From: JAIVGV01 sp036389335
Lineage (GTDB): Bacteria > Acidobacteriota > Blastocatellia > Pyrinomonadales > Pyrinomonadaceae
Direction of reading: 5' to 3'
Assembly: GCA_036389335.1 (NCBI GenBank)
Contig: DASVQC010000050.1
Coordinates: 1 to 64,000, forward strand
DNA length: 64,000 bases
The notes beneath the pieces are model-generated. The model was not told where the DNA came from. It made no database searches and saw nothing but the letters and a program-made list of their open reading frames with translations. The position numbers and the translations under genes were made by a program. Of this stretch, positions 10,002-18,654 are shown in pieces. Each line of letters begins with the position of its first letter. The stretch's first letter is position 1.

Positions 10002-11003
10002 TCATCCCGTCTGCGCCTCGGCCCCGTCCGCGTAGCCCGTCGGGTGCGACTGCATCCAGCGCCAAGCGGACTCGACGATGAGGCGCAGGTCTTGGAACCG
10101 CGGCGACCAGCCGAGCTCACTTTTTATTTTCGCGGAGCTGGCGACCAAGACCGCCGGATCGCCCGCGCGGCGCGCGGACGTGCGCGCCTCGATCTCTCGC
10201 CCCGTCACCTCGCGCGCCACGTCGATGACCTCTTTGACGGTGTAGCCGTCGCCGCCGCAGCCGAGGTTGTAGATCGCGCTGCGCTCGCCGAGGATGCCGA
10301 GCGCGAGGATGTGCGCGCGCGCGAGATCGACGACGTGGACGTAGTCGCGCACGCAGGTGCCGTCGCGCGTCGGGTAGTCGTCGCCGTAGATTTCGACGTG
10401 CGTGCGTCTGGCCGCCGCCGCCTGTAAGACGATGGGGATGAGGTGCGTTTCGGGGTCGTGCAGCTCGCCGCACTGGCGCGTCGCGCCCGCCGCGTTGAAG
10501 TAGCGCAGGGATGCGTAGCGCGTGCCGTGGGCGTTCTCGTACCAGCGCAGCGCGCGCTCGAAGGCGAGCTTCGTCTCGCCGTAGGGGTTGGTCGGCGCGG
10601 TCGCGTCCCGCTCTTCGATGGGCTGCTTCTCCGGCTCGCCGTAGACGGCGGCGGTCGAGGAGAAGACGATCTTTTTGACGCCCTCTTCGTTCATCGCGTC
10701 GAGCAGCGAGAGCCCAGCGGTGACGTTATTGCGGTAATACTTCGCGGGGTCTGTGACCGACTCGCCGACGAGCGAGTGCGCCGCCATGTGGATGACCGCC
10801 TCAGTCCCCTGCCCGCGCATCGCGCGCCGCAGGTTCTCCGCGTCGGTCAGCTCGCCGCGGACGAAATCCGCGCCCGCGGGCGAAGCAGTGCGGTGCCCCT
10901 TCGAGAGGTTGTCGTAGACGACGACGCCGTGGCCGTCGGCGACCAACTCTTCGGCGACGACGCTGCCGATGTAGCCCGCCCCGCCCGTGACTAGAACGCG
11001 CAT
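10002..11003 (-). CDS. galE: UDP-glucose 4-epimerase
   Basis: A 333-residue extended short-chain dehydrogenase that interconverts UDP-glucose and UDP-galactose (or the N-acetyl forms) with bound NAD. The Rossmann motif GGAGYIGS is at 7-14, the catalytic Ser in 'FSSTAAVYGE' at about 114-123, and the Tyr-Lys pair in 'NPYGETK' (Y141, K145). The C-terminal region has the GalE-typical 'DGTCVRDYVHVVDLA' and 'YNLGCGGDGYTV'. Length is normal for the family. It stands alone, 11 kb from the polysaccharide locus, but would feed it with UDP-galactose. Confidence 0.93.
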   Translation of the reverse strand: MRVLVTGGAGYIGSVVAEELVADGHGVVVYDNLSKGHRTASPAGADFVRGELTDAENLRRAMRGQGTEAVIHMAAHSLVGESVTDPAKYYRNNVTAGLSLLDAMNEEGVKKIVFSSTAAVYGEPEKQPIEERDATAPTNPYGETKLAFERALRWYENAHGTRYASLRYFNAAGATRQCGELHDPETHLIPIVLQAAAARRTHVEIYGDDYPTRDGTCVRDYVHVVDLARAHILALGILGERSAIYNLGCGGDGYTVKEVIDVAREVTGREIEARTSARRAGDPAVLVASSAKIKSELGWSPRFQDLRLIVESAWRWMQSHPTGYADGAEAQTG

Positions 11004-11202
11004 GGTGCTCCGTTGGCGCGACCGGCGCGGCTCGTCGGATTACAGCTCGTCACGCCGCCGGTCGCGATCTCTTCGTCCGGATCGATCAAACTTCCGCGCG
11101 ATGATAGCACGCGCCCGCCGCGCGATTTAACCGCGCGCCGCCGGCGAGAAAACGGCGGCGCGAGCGTGCCCGCCCCCGCGCGGGAAAATCTGCCGCGCGC
11201 CA

Positions 11203-11231
11203 TTATCAACCGGCCCGAACGGTGGTATAAC
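11203..11231 (+). promoter_or_regulatory. Possible sigma70 promoter of the amidohydrolase gene
   Basis: TTATCA (11203-11208), then 17 bp, then TATAAC (11226-11231), placing transcription start about 45 bp before the ATG at 11284. The -10 box matches 5 of 6 consensus bases, the -35 box 4 of 6. The rest of the 280-bp gap to galE is GC-rich and otherwise featureless. Confidence 0.4.
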
Positions 11232-11283
11232 AATCGCCGCCGTCCCGGCCTTTACCCGCCGCACAGGACGCACACTTACAGAC

Positions 11284-13098
11284 ATGATCAACCCACGCAG
11301 GACGCTCGCCCTCTCGCTCGCGGCTTCTCTCGCCCTCTCCGCCGCCCTCTCCTCGCCGCGCGCGTCGGCGCGCAGGCAGCCCGGCGCGCGCCGCGCCGAT
11401 CTCATCCTGTTCAACGGAAAAATCTTCACCGCGGACGGGCGCGGCACCGTGGCGCAGGCGGTCGCAATCGAGGGCTCGCGCATCGTCGCCGTCGGCACGG
11501 ACGCCGACGTTAAAAAGTCTTACGCGGGCGCGAAGACGGTTGATCTACAGGGGCGGCTCGTGACGCCCGGCTTCAACGACGCGCACCTGCACTTTCTGAA
11601 CGGCGGGCTCTCGCTCGCGCGCGTCAACTTCGCGGGCGCGAAGACGCTCGAAGAGACGAAGCGGCGCATCGCGCAGAGGGCGCGCGAACTCCCGGCTGGC
11701 GCGTGGGTCTTGGGGCGCGGGTGGGATCACACGCTCTGGGGCGGCCAGTGGCCCACGCGGAAAGATTTGGACGAGGCCGCGCCGCGCAACCCGGTCTTCG
11801 TGCAGCGCGTGGACGGCCACGTCTCCTGGGCCAACTCGCTCGCGCTCGAAAAGGCCGGCGTCACGCGCGCGACGCGCGACCCGGAGGGCGGAGAGGTCTT
11901 GCGCGACGCGCGGGGCGAGCCGACGGGGATTCTGAAGGAGACCGCCGCCGGGCTCGTCGGGCGCGTCGTGCCCGCCCCGTCGCGCGAAGAGAAGTTGGAG
12001 GGGATCGCGCGCTCGCTCGCGGAGGCGCGGCGCTACGGCATCACGTCGGTGCAGGACTCCGTCTCCGGCTACGAGACGCTCGCGCTATACCGCGGGCTGC
12101 TAGAGAAGGGCGAACTGACCGTGCGCGTCTCCGAGTGGCTGAGCATGGACACGCCGGTCGAAGAGTTGAAGCGGCAGCGGGAAGAGTTCGACGCGCTCAA
12201 GGTCGATCCGCTCCGCATACGCATCTCGGCGGTCAAGGGCTACGTGGACGGGACTCTGGGGTCGCGCACCGCCGCCATGCTCGCGCCCTTCTCGGACGAT
12301 CCGCACAACAGCGGCATCCCGCGCATGACGCCGGAGGAGCTGACGCGCAAGGTCGTCGCGATTGACGCGGCGGGTTTTCAGGTCGCGCTCCACGCCATCG
12401 GCGACAAGGCTAATCGGATGGCACTCGATGCGTTTGCTGAAGCGTGTAAACAAAGGGCTGGCGGCACGTGTAGGATCGTCGAAAGCACAGCAGCCTTACA
12501 AACAATGGTGTCAGACGCGGGAGCAGCGAAACGGCGCGGCGAGTCTCCGAAATTTGTAATGATCACGTCGGAGGGCAATCGCCGCCACCGCGTCGAGCAC
12601 GCGCAGGTGGTCGCGCCGTCGGACTTCGCGCGCTTCCGCGACCTCGGCGTCGTCGCCTCGATGCAGCCGTCGCACGCGATCAGCGACAAGCGTTGGGCCC
12701 CCGACCGGCTCGGCGAGTACCGCTCGCTCGGCGCTTACTCGTGGCACACGTTCGAGGCTTACGGCGTCCACGTCCCCTTCGGCACGGACTGGCCCATCGA
12801 GCCCATCAACCCCTACCTCGGACTCTTCGCCGCCGTCACGCGCGAGAGCACCGAGCTTGAGCCGCGCGGCGGCTGGCTCCCGCAGGAACGGCTCGACATC
12901 GCCGAGGCCATCCGCTGCTACACCGCCGAGTCGGCCTACGCCTCCTTCGAGGAGGCGGAGAAGGGGCGGATCGCGCCCGGCATGCTCGCCGACCTCGCCG
13001 TCCACACGCGCGACCTGCTCACGATCAAGCCGGAAGAGATTTTACAGACCGAGACCGCGATGACGATCTTCGACGGTCGCATCATCTACCAGAAATGA
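11284..13098 (+). CDS. Exported YtcJ-like metal-dependent amidohydrolase
   Basis: A 604-residue amidohydrolase-superfamily enzyme. A signal peptide covers about 1-30. The first metal motif is 'NDAHLHF' (H101, H103). Further family motifs are 'HAIGDKANRMALDAF' (about 369), 'RHRVEHAQVV' (about 434) and 'GTDWPIEPINPYLGLFAAVT' (about 499), ending in the composite beta domain ('EKGRIAPGMLADLAVHTRDL'). YtcJ-like proteins hydrolyse C-N bonds of small substrates; the actual substrate is unknown. The oddity is a segment of about 45 residues between HAIGDKAN and HRVEHAQ that is usually much shorter, and whose DNA (about 12440-12570) is visibly less GC-rich than the rest. It could be an in-frame insertion. 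Confidence 0.88.
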   Translation: MINPRRTLALSLAASLALSAALSSPRASARRQPGARRADLILFNGKIFTADGRGTVAQAVAIEGSRIVAVGTDADVKKSYAGAKTVDLQGRLVTPGFNDAHLHFLNGGLSLARVNFAGAKTLEETKRRIAQRARELPAGAWVLGRGWDHTLWGGQWPTRKDLDEAAPRNPVFVQRVDGHVSWANSLALEKAGVTRATRDPEGGEVLRDARGEPTGILKETAAGLVGRVVPAPSREEKLEGIARSLAEARRYGITSVQDSVSGYETLALYRGLLEKGELTVRVSEWLSMDTPVEELKRQREEFDALKVDPLRIRISAVKGYVDGTLGSRTAAMLAPFSDDPHNSGIPRMTPEELTRKVVAIDAAGFQVALHAIGDKANRMALDAFAEACKQRAGGTCRIVESTAALQTMVSDAGAAKRRGESPKFVMITSEGNRRHRVEHAQVVAPSDFARFRDLGVVASMQPSHAISDKRWAPDRLGEYRSLGAYSWHTFEAYGVHVPFGTDWPIEPINPYLGLFAAVTRESTELEPRGGWLPQERLDIAEAIRCYTAESAYASFEEAEKGRIAPGMLADLAVHTRDLLTIKPEEILQTETAMTIFDGRIIYQK

Positions 13099-13177
13099 AT
13101 GCGGAATGCGTAATGCGGATTAAAAGAAAAGATCGCCCACGGCTTCTCGATCCGCAACCCGCGGCCCGCATTCCGCA
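13099..13177. repeat. Inverted repeat with GCGGAATGCG units
   Basis: The left arm (13099-13120) contains ATGCGGAATGCG and AATGCGGAT. The right arm (13150-13177) contains ATCCGCA and CCCGCATTCCGC. The arms are reverse complements but slightly unequal in unit number. It lies between the amidohydrolase stop and the start of the next gene, and ends only a few bases before the GGAGGAG ribosome site of that gene. Confidence 0.75.
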
Positions 13178-13189
13178 ACGGAGGAGCTT

Positions 13190-13645
13190 ATGCCGACGTG
13201 GTTGAAAGTGGTGCTCGTCATTGTCGGGGTCGTCGTCCTGCTCATCGCGGGCGTGGCGGGCTTAGGCGTTTACGTCTGGAAGAAGCACGGGCCGGAACTC
13301 GTGGCGAGCGGCAAGCAGGGGATGGAGGAGGGCCGCTCCTTCGGCGAGGGGACGGACAATCAGGGCTGCGTGGACGAGGGCGTCGCGCGCAACCGCAAGG
13401 CCAAGGGCTTCGGCGAGCTGATGAAGTCGGGCATCTTCCTGCGCTCGTGCCTCGACGCCAGCCGCCCCACGCCGAACTTCTGCGACGGCGTGCCCGGCGC
13501 GCTCCAGATCATGAAGACCGTCGAGTGGCGCAAGGCGCAGTGCGAGAAGTACGGGCTCGGTCAGGATCAGCAGTGCTCGCAGCTCTTCCAGCAGGTGCAG
13601 CAGTTCTGCGAACAGCGCGCGCGCAGGACGAGCGACGCGCAATGA
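13190..13645 (+). CDS. Membrane-anchored cysteine-rich small protein
   Basis: A 151-residue protein of unknown function. One strong membrane helix (residues about 5-29) leaves a C-terminal domain most likely outside the membrane. That domain carries six cysteines spread over about 75 residues ('QGCVDEG', 'RSCLDAS', 'NFCDGV', 'AQCEKYG', 'QQCSQLF', 'QFCEQR'), which suggests three disulfide bonds or metal binding. A strong GGAGGAG ribosome site precedes the ATG. Its neighbours do not reveal a function. I do not recognise the family. Confidence 0.72.
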   Translation: MPTWLKVVLVIVGVVVLLIAGVAGLGVYVWKKHGPELVASGKQGMEEGRSFGEGTDNQGCVDEGVARNRKAKGFGELMKSGIFLRSCLDASRPTPNFCDGVPGALQIMKTVEWRKAQCEKYGLGQDQQCSQLFQQVQQFCEQRARRTSDAQ

Positions 13646-13669
13646 CGGACGCGGACGCGAACGCCCTGA

Positions 13670-13738
13670 CACTTAGCGCCCCCGGCCCCTCCGCGTGAGA
13701 ATTGATCCTCGCGCCGGAGGGGCCGGAGGCGCTAAGTG
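13670..13738. repeat. Inverted repeat with GTGA...TCGC core (copy 1)
   Basis: Arms of about 26-28 bases (13670-13695, 13711-13738) begin and end with CACTTAGCGCC/GGCGCTAAGTG and contain GGCCCCTCC/GGAGGGGCC. The centre TGAGAATTGATCCTC closely matches the centre of the element at 49611-49674 although the arms differ. It sits between two convergent genes, so terminator function is plausible. Confidence 0.85.
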
Positions 13739-13752
13739 GTTTTCCGGCGACC

Positions 13753-15651
13753 CTACGGCGCGCGCGAGGAGATGATCTGGCCGACGAGGTCTGCCGCGCC
13801 CGGCTCGCGTTCGAGGTGCGGGTCGCGCCAGCCCTCGTGGTAGTCGATGGCGTAGGTCTTGTAAGCGTCCTCGTTGCTGACGAGCAGTTCGATCCGCGCG
13901 CGCCCGCCCCGCGCCTCCCTGACGGCGTCGCGGAGGACTGCCGGGGAGTAGGCGCGCCCGTTGACCGAGACGATCTTCATGCTCGGCCCCAAGCCCGCCT
14001 GAAACGCGGGCTCGCCCGGTATCGCGTCCACGACCGTCCCGTCCTTCGCCACGCGCAGGCCGAGCGAGTAGCCCGCGTCGGTCGGGCGGTCGTAGGCTTC
14101 GGCGTTGGCCGTCACGCCGTTCGGCGTGTCGTTGTAGACGAGCCGCCAGCCGCCGCGGCGCACGCCTTCGAGCGGGGCGCGCGGCTCGGTCGTCAGGAGG
14201 CGCGCGTTGAGGAACGCGCGCCAGTCGTAGGGCGCGACTTGGTTGAGCGTGTTCACCACGTCGTCCATCGTGTACGGTTTGACCGTCGGCGCGGTCGAGG
14301 GCGCGCCGTGGAAGAGCTTGCAGAAGTCGTCGAGGCTCTTGCGCCCGCCCGTCTGCTGCCGGATCAGGGTGTCGGCGTCGAGCCAGATCAGCTCGCCCTC
14401 GTCGTAGAAATCGACGCCGCGCCGGTACGAAGCCCACTGCGCCGAGGCGTTATAAAGTAGCTGCGCGGCGACGGTCGTGTCGATCAAAGGACGCCACGCG
14501 CGCCCCGGGCGGTGATCGAGATCGGCGGCGACGCGCGCGAGGTTGTCGCGGTACTGCTCCGGCGTCCACAGCCCCGAACGCGCGGTGAGCACGTCGCCGA
14601 GGTATTCGGTCAGCCCCTCGTAGACCCAGAGCAGTTCGCCCCGCATCGGCTCCTGAAAGTCGCGCGTGGCGAGACCCGCCGGGCGGCGGAACTTGCCGTT
14701 CCACGAGTGGACGAACTCGTGCGGCAGCACGGAGAGTTCGAGATCGCCCAGGCCCTTATCGACGAGCGCGCGCTCGCTGACGCGGCTGTCGTTCGACTGG
14801 TGGTGCTCCAGCCCGAAGTGCGCGACGTGGTCGGAGAGCGTGAAGAGGAAGTGGTAGTTCTCGTAGTGGCGCGCGCCGAAGAGCGCGTCCGCCTCCGAGA
14901 CGAGCTTCTTCATGTGCGCGACGAAGTCGGGCGAGGCTTCGAGGGCGGCGGCGCTGTCGGCGGCGATGTCGATCTCGACCGAGTTGCGCGCCGCGTCAAT
15001 CGGGATGGCGCGGAAGTATTCGCCCGCGAGCACGGGCGAATCGACGAGCGTGGTCAAAGAGACCGGCGCGAACTCGGCGCGGTCGCGCGCGCCGCCGCGC
15101 GCCGCCGGCAGCGACGTGCCGTACTTCCACCCGGCGGGGAGTTGCAGGCTCGCGCGGTAGCTGATCTCGTCGGGGTTCGCGCCCTGCGGGTAGAGCACGA
15201 GCTGGTTCCAAGTGACGATGGCGAGGTGCGGGGTCGTCGAGGCGGCGGACGTGAAGCCGACGGCGGAGCTGGCCGACAGGAAGTCGAGCGCGGCCTCGAC
15301 CTCGCGCGCGCCCGCGGGCACGTCGAAGTGGAAGGCGTACATGTCGACCGGATCGCGCCGCCACTGGAGAGTCCTGCCCGCGGCGGTGAACTTCAGGCCG
15401 ACGAGGTCTGTGACGGGGCCGGTCGGCCCGTGCTCGCCCGGAATCCACTTCGGGTAGACGAGCGTCATGGGGCCGGGCGCGGCGGCGAAGGTCATGCGCG
15501 AGTGGAAGAGTTTGCGCGGCGCGTCGGTGGCGTCTACGGCGAGCGCGACCGCCTGCTGCGCGCCCGCGCCGCGCGTCTGCGCGCTGGCCGCCGCGGAGAG
15601 GGTGAAGAGTGCGACGAAGATCAGCGGTATTAGTCTGCGGTCTCTTTTCAT
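13753..15651 (-). CDS. M61-family (glycyl aminopeptidase-like) metallopeptidase
   Basis: A 632-residue exported zinc peptidase. A signal peptide covers about 1-24. An N-terminal beta-rich M61 domain (about 30-210) precedes the catalytic 'HEFVHSWNGK' (HExxH at about 309-313) and the downstream glutamate in 'YEGLTEYLGD' (about 345). The C-terminus carries a PDZ-like domain ('GLRVAKDGTVVDAIPGEPA', 'FQAGLGPSMKIVSVNG'). The family releases N-terminal residues (Gly/Ala preference in the characterised Sphingomonas enzyme); the specificity here is not known. It is convergent with the cysteine-rich gene across the hairpin repeat at 13670. Confidence 0.9.
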   Translation of the reverse strand: MKRDRRLIPLIFVALFTLSAAASAQTRGAGAQQAVALAVDATDAPRKLFHSRMTFAAAPGPMTLVYPKWIPGEHGPTGPVTDLVGLKFTAAGRTLQWRRDPVDMYAFHFDVPAGAREVEAALDFLSASSAVGFTSAASTTPHLAIVTWNQLVLYPQGANPDEISYRASLQLPAGWKYGTSLPAARGGARDRAEFAPVSLTTLVDSPVLAGEYFRAIPIDAARNSVEIDIAADSAAALEASPDFVAHMKKLVSEADALFGARHYENYHFLFTLSDHVAHFGLEHHQSNDSRVSERALVDKGLGDLELSVLPHEFVHSWNGKFRRPAGLATRDFQEPMRGELLWVYEGLTEYLGDVLTARSGLWTPEQYRDNLARVAADLDHRPGRAWRPLIDTTVAAQLLYNASAQWASYRRGVDFYDEGELIWLDADTLIRQQTGGRKSLDDFCKLFHGAPSTAPTVKPYTMDDVVNTLNQVAPYDWRAFLNARLLTTEPRAPLEGVRRGGWRLVYNDTPNGVTANAEAYDRPTDAGYSLGLRVAKDGTVVDAIPGEPAFQAGLGPSMKIVSVNGRAYSPAVLRDAVREARGGRARIELLVSNEDAYKTYAIDYHEGWRDPHLEREPGAADLVGQIISSRAP

Positions 15652-15832
15652 CTTTAACTCCGTGCGATCAAAAATTTGCGGCGCGCCCGCCCGCCGCGGC
15701 CCGCGCGCTCGCGCGCCGCGCGGCGCGACAGTCGCGCGCGGGTTTGCTTAGAATGTGCAGGCTTGAGGGGACGGTTTCACTCTAAACCCTGATCGAGCGA
15801 TTTTCAACACCGGCGCGGGGGGCGAAGTCGGC

Positions 15833-16993
15833 ATGAGCGAGACGGCGGACGTGGTGGTCATCGGCGGCGGCATCGTCGGCTCCAGCGTGGCGTATCACCT
15901 CGCGGAGCGCGGCTGCGCGAACGTCCTCGTCGTCGAGCGCGAGGCGCATCAGGGCAAGGGCTCGACGGGCAAGAGCATGGGCGGCGTGCGCGCGCAGTTC
16001 TCCACGCCCGTCAACATCCTGATGTCGCTCTACTCCATCGACTTCTTCTCGAAGTTCGACGAGGTGGTCGGGCACCCCGCCGACTACCGCCCGCACGGCT
16101 ACCTCTTCGCGGCCACGACCGACCGCCACCTCGAATACCTCAAGGCGAACCGCGAGCGGCAGATCGCGCTCGGCGTGAAGAACGTCGCCCTCGTGACGCG
16201 CGATGAGATCGCCGAGATCGTGCCGCAGTTGCGCACCGACGACGTCGTCGGCGGGACGTTCTGCCCGACCGACGGCTTCGTCGATCCGCACAGCGTGATG
16301 ATGGGCTTCATGCTGAGGGCGCGCGAGCGCGGCGCGCGTCTGTGGCTCGGCGCGCAGGTCACGGGCATCGAGGTCGAAGGCGGTCGCGTCGCGGCGGTCG
16401 TCACTTCGCGCGGGCGCGTCGCGACGCGCACGGTCGTCAACGCCGCGGGCGCGTGGGCCGCGGGGGTCGCCGGGATGGCGGGGGCCGAGCTGCCCGTCGA
16501 GCCGCTGCGCCGTCAGCTAGTCCCGACCGAGCCGTTCGCGGGGCTCCCGCAGAGATTCCCGATGGTCATCGACATGTCGACGGGCTTCCACTTCCGCCGC
16601 GAGGGGCTAGGGATACTGCTCGCGTGGAACGACCCGGAAGAGACGCCGGGCTTCAAGACGGAGTTCGACGCCTCGTTCGTCGAGAAGATTCTGACGCGCG
16701 CCGCCTCGCGCGTCCCCGTCCTCGCGGAGGCGCAGGTCAACGCGCGGCGGGCGTGGGCCGGGCTCTACGAGATGACGCCCGATCACCACGCCGTCATCGG
16801 CGAGTCGCCGACCGCCGGCGGGCTCTACTTCGCCAACGGCTTCAGCGGGCACGGCGTGATGCACTCACCGGCGACGGGCCGCCTCGCGTCGGAGCTGATC
16901 CTCGACGGTCGCGCCTCGCTGCTCGACGCCTCCGTGCTCGGCGTCGGACGGTTCGCCGCGGGCCGCCTGCTCGAAGAGACCGCGGTGCTGTAA
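15833..16993 (+). CDS. FAD-dependent oxidoreductase (DAO/sarcosine-oxidase-like)
   Basis: A 386-residue flavoenzyme of the D-amino-acid-oxidase superfamily. The dinucleotide motif GGGIVGSSVAYHL spans about 11-23, followed by 'VEREAHQGKGSTGKSMGG'. The C-terminal 'GLYEMTPDHHAVIGESP' and 'FANGFSGHGVMHSPATG' are typical of sarcosine/dimethylglycine/proline oxidase-like members that oxidise secondary amines or amino acids. The exact substrate is unknown. The ribosome site GGGGGGCG lies about 10 bp upstream. The gene appears monocistronic, followed by two hairpins that separate it from the convergent neighbour. Confidence 0.87.
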   Translation: MSETADVVVIGGGIVGSSVAYHLAERGCANVLVVEREAHQGKGSTGKSMGGVRAQFSTPVNILMSLYSIDFFSKFDEVVGHPADYRPHGYLFAATTDRHLEYLKANRERQIALGVKNVALVTRDEIAEIVPQLRTDDVVGGTFCPTDGFVDPHSVMMGFMLRARERGARLWLGAQVTGIEVEGGRVAAVVTSRGRVATRTVVNAAGAWAAGVAGMAGAELPVEPLRRQLVPTEPFAGLPQRFPMVIDMSTGFHFRREGLGILLAWNDPEETPGFKTEFDASFVEKILTRAASRVPVLAEAQVNARRAWAGLYEMTPDHHAVIGESPTAGGLYFANGFSGHGVMHSPATGRLASELILDGRASLLDASVLGVGRFAAGRLLEETAVL

Positions 16994-16995
16994 AG

Positions 16996-17020
16996 CCACG
17001 GCGGGCGCGACCCGCCGTGG
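16996..17020 (+). terminator. Hairpin after the FAD oxidoreductase
   Basis: A perfect 10-bp stem, CCACGGCGGG/CCCGCCGTGG, with a CGCGA loop, starts three bases after the stop codon. It lacks a T-run, so it may be a GC-rich pause or 3'-end structure rather than a classic terminator. Confidence 0.55.
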
Positions 17021-17055
17021 CGTCCGTGCGACGCCGAAGGCTCACGACGACGGCG

Positions 17056-17091
17056 AAGGCTCACAACGTCGCAGGCGACGTTGTGAGCCTT
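17056..17091. terminator. Bidirectional hairpin between convergent genes
   Basis: A perfect 16-bp stem, AAGGCTCACAACGTCG with its complement, and a 4-base loop (CAGG), followed by TCTAAATTT. It lies between the converging 15833 and 17124 genes and is a good candidate for a shared terminator. Confidence 0.7.
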
Positions 17092-17123
17092 CTAAATTTC
17101 GGCCCCGTCATGCGCGTCGCGCG

Positions 17124-17870
17124 TCAGGCGGGCGGCGGCGCGCCGAAGATGTCGCGGATGCGATCTATGTTGCGGCGCTTCGGGCGTCGCCCGCGCCTGC
17201 CCTCGCGCCTGTCGTCCGGGAGTTGATAGTCGGTCGCGCCCACGCGGCGCGTGTCGCGCTCGTCAACCGTGTCGTTCGGGTACGACGGGATCACGTCGAC
17301 CCTCCGCGCCCGCGGCTCGGCCACGCGGGCGGCGCGCGGCTCGTCCTCCCTGCGGCGGTCTTCGCGCGCTTTGGCCTCCTCGCGCGCCTTGCCCTCTTCG
17401 TCGTGCTTCTTCTCGACGACGCGCGCCGGCTTCTCTTCGTCGGCGTCGCGCTCTTCGCGCTTGATCGGCGCGGGCGCGGTCTCGACCCGAGACGTCGGCG
17501 CGGACTCTTCCGCGGAGGGGACGGCGGCGGTCAGCTCGGGCGTCTGAGTGGGCTGCGGCGCGGGCTGCTGCTGTTGCGGCGGCGGCGGCGTCGCCGTCTG
17601 CGTCGCCGCCTGCTGCACGGTCGCGGGCTGCGGCTCGCGCGCGGGGCGCTGGTAGAGCCTGTAGGCGATGACGCTGACGAGGCCGCCGAGCAGCGCGGAG
17701 ACGAGCACGAGCGCGATGGGCAGGCGGCTGCGCGCCCGGCTGAGCCGAGCGCCGGAGAGCGGGACGACCGGCTGCGCGGTCTGCGCCTCGGCCTCGTCGA
17801 AACGCGGCTGCACGAGCGTCGCCTCGGGGTCGGTCGTGCCCGCGGGAAAATTTTGTTGTGTCTCTGCCAT
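17124..17870 (-). CDS. Single-pass membrane protein with charged Pro/Gln-rich region
   Basis: A 248-residue protein of unknown function. Residues 1-48 are probably cytoplasmic. A membrane helix spans about 50-70 ('PIALVLVSALLGGLVSVIAY'). The outer part is low complexity: Pro/Gln-rich at 80-110, then a long Glu/Arg/Lys-rich stretch (about 130-190) likely to be helical or disordered, and a basic tail ending near 'RRNIDRIRDIFGAPPPA'. No catalytic motif is visible. The arrangement resembles spacer-like envelope proteins, but that is only a shape comparison. Confidence 0.7.
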   Translation of the reverse strand: MAETQQNFPAGTTDPEATLVQPRFDEAEAQTAQPVVPLSGARLSRARSRLPIALVLVSALLGGLVSVIAYRLYQRPAREPQPATVQQAATQTATPPPPQQQQPAPQPTQTPELTAAVPSAEESAPTSRVETAPAPIKREERDADEEKPARVVEKKHDEEGKAREEAKAREDRRREDEPRAARVAEPRARRVDVIPSYPNDTVDERDTRRVGATDYQLPDDRREGRRGRRPKRRNIDRIRDIFGAPPPA

Positions 17871-18184
17871 CTTTCCTTTTCTGCGCGTGGTGATTTCAGT
17901 CAGCCCCGGAATCTAATTGCAAACGACAGACCAGAGCCGCGCCCGCACGCGCCCCCGCCGCGCGTTTTCCGCCCCGCCTGACTAAGCCGTTAGATGCCAG
18001 CGTTTGCCGCGCCGCCGTGATCAATCGATGGCGAATCGGTTGCGCCCCGCCGCCCTGAGAAAGTGTGCGGGCTCACGCTTTGAACTGAAATCGTGCGCGC
18101 CCGGATACGAAAAGCGCGCCGCGCGCTCGGATTCCAAACCCGGCCCGACGCGCGTGCGCGCTCCCCTCTCGCCCCGAATTAAAT
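17871..18184. other. Intergenic stretch, nothing recognised
   Basis: A gap of 314 bp between the membrane-protein start and the TPR remnant. It is GC-rich, with no coding signal, repeat or convincing promoter that I could identify. Confidence 0.4.
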
Positions 18185-18570
18185 TTCAGACTCGGCTGGT
18201 GCTACGCCGAGCGGGGGATGTACGAACAGGCGGTGGCGGAGATGCGGAGGGGCAGAGAGTTAGGGCTCTCGGGCGGCGCGACGCTCGGCAGGATGGCCTA
18301 CGCCTACGCGCGCGCCGGGAAGCGCGCCGAGGCGCAAAAGCTGCTCGCCGAATTGGGCAGCGCGCGCAACAGTCCTACGTCTCCCCGGACACGTTCGCCG
18401 CCGCCTACGGCGCGCTCGGCGAACGGGAACGGGCTCTCGGCATGCTTCAGAGGAGCGTGGAGGAGAACGCGGCGGGGCAGAGCTTCATGAAAGTCGATCC
18501 GGCGCTCGACCCCCTGCGCCCGGACCCGCGCTTCGCGGAGATCATGCGGCGGGCCGGGCTACAGCAATAA
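18185..18570 (+). pseudogene. Frameshifted, 5'-truncated TPR protein remnant
   Basis: From about 18185 one frame reads 'LGWCYAERGMYEQAVAEM' through 'RAEAQKLLAELG'. Near 18355-18370 the homologous reading moves to another frame: 'YVSPDTFAAAYGALGERERA', 'SFMKVDPALDPLRPDPRFAE', stopping at 18570. Joined, this is the C-terminal end of the TPR tails found on acidobacterial protein kinases and cyclase-like regulators. The absence of any upstream domain or start codon and the frame change show a dead fragment. A sequencing error could explain the shift but not the missing 5' end. Confidence 0.75.
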
Positions 18571-18654
18571 GTCGGGGCACGTTAGCGAGGCAAGCGCCGC
18601 GGTCACCAACCGCCGAAGGCAGGGCCCGCAACAGTCTCCCGGCGATCCCGGAGT

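Noticed and set aside
15725..15754. Promoter GCGACA-N18-TAGAAT before the FAD oxidoreductase
   Set aside because: The -10 box is good but the -35 box and spacing are weak in a GC-rich region; not enough to list.
18004..18570. 188-codon ORF as an intact TPR gene
   Set aside because: Its first 110 residues are compositionally random Arg/Ala sequence; only the tail is homologous, and the preceding repeats lie in another frame.
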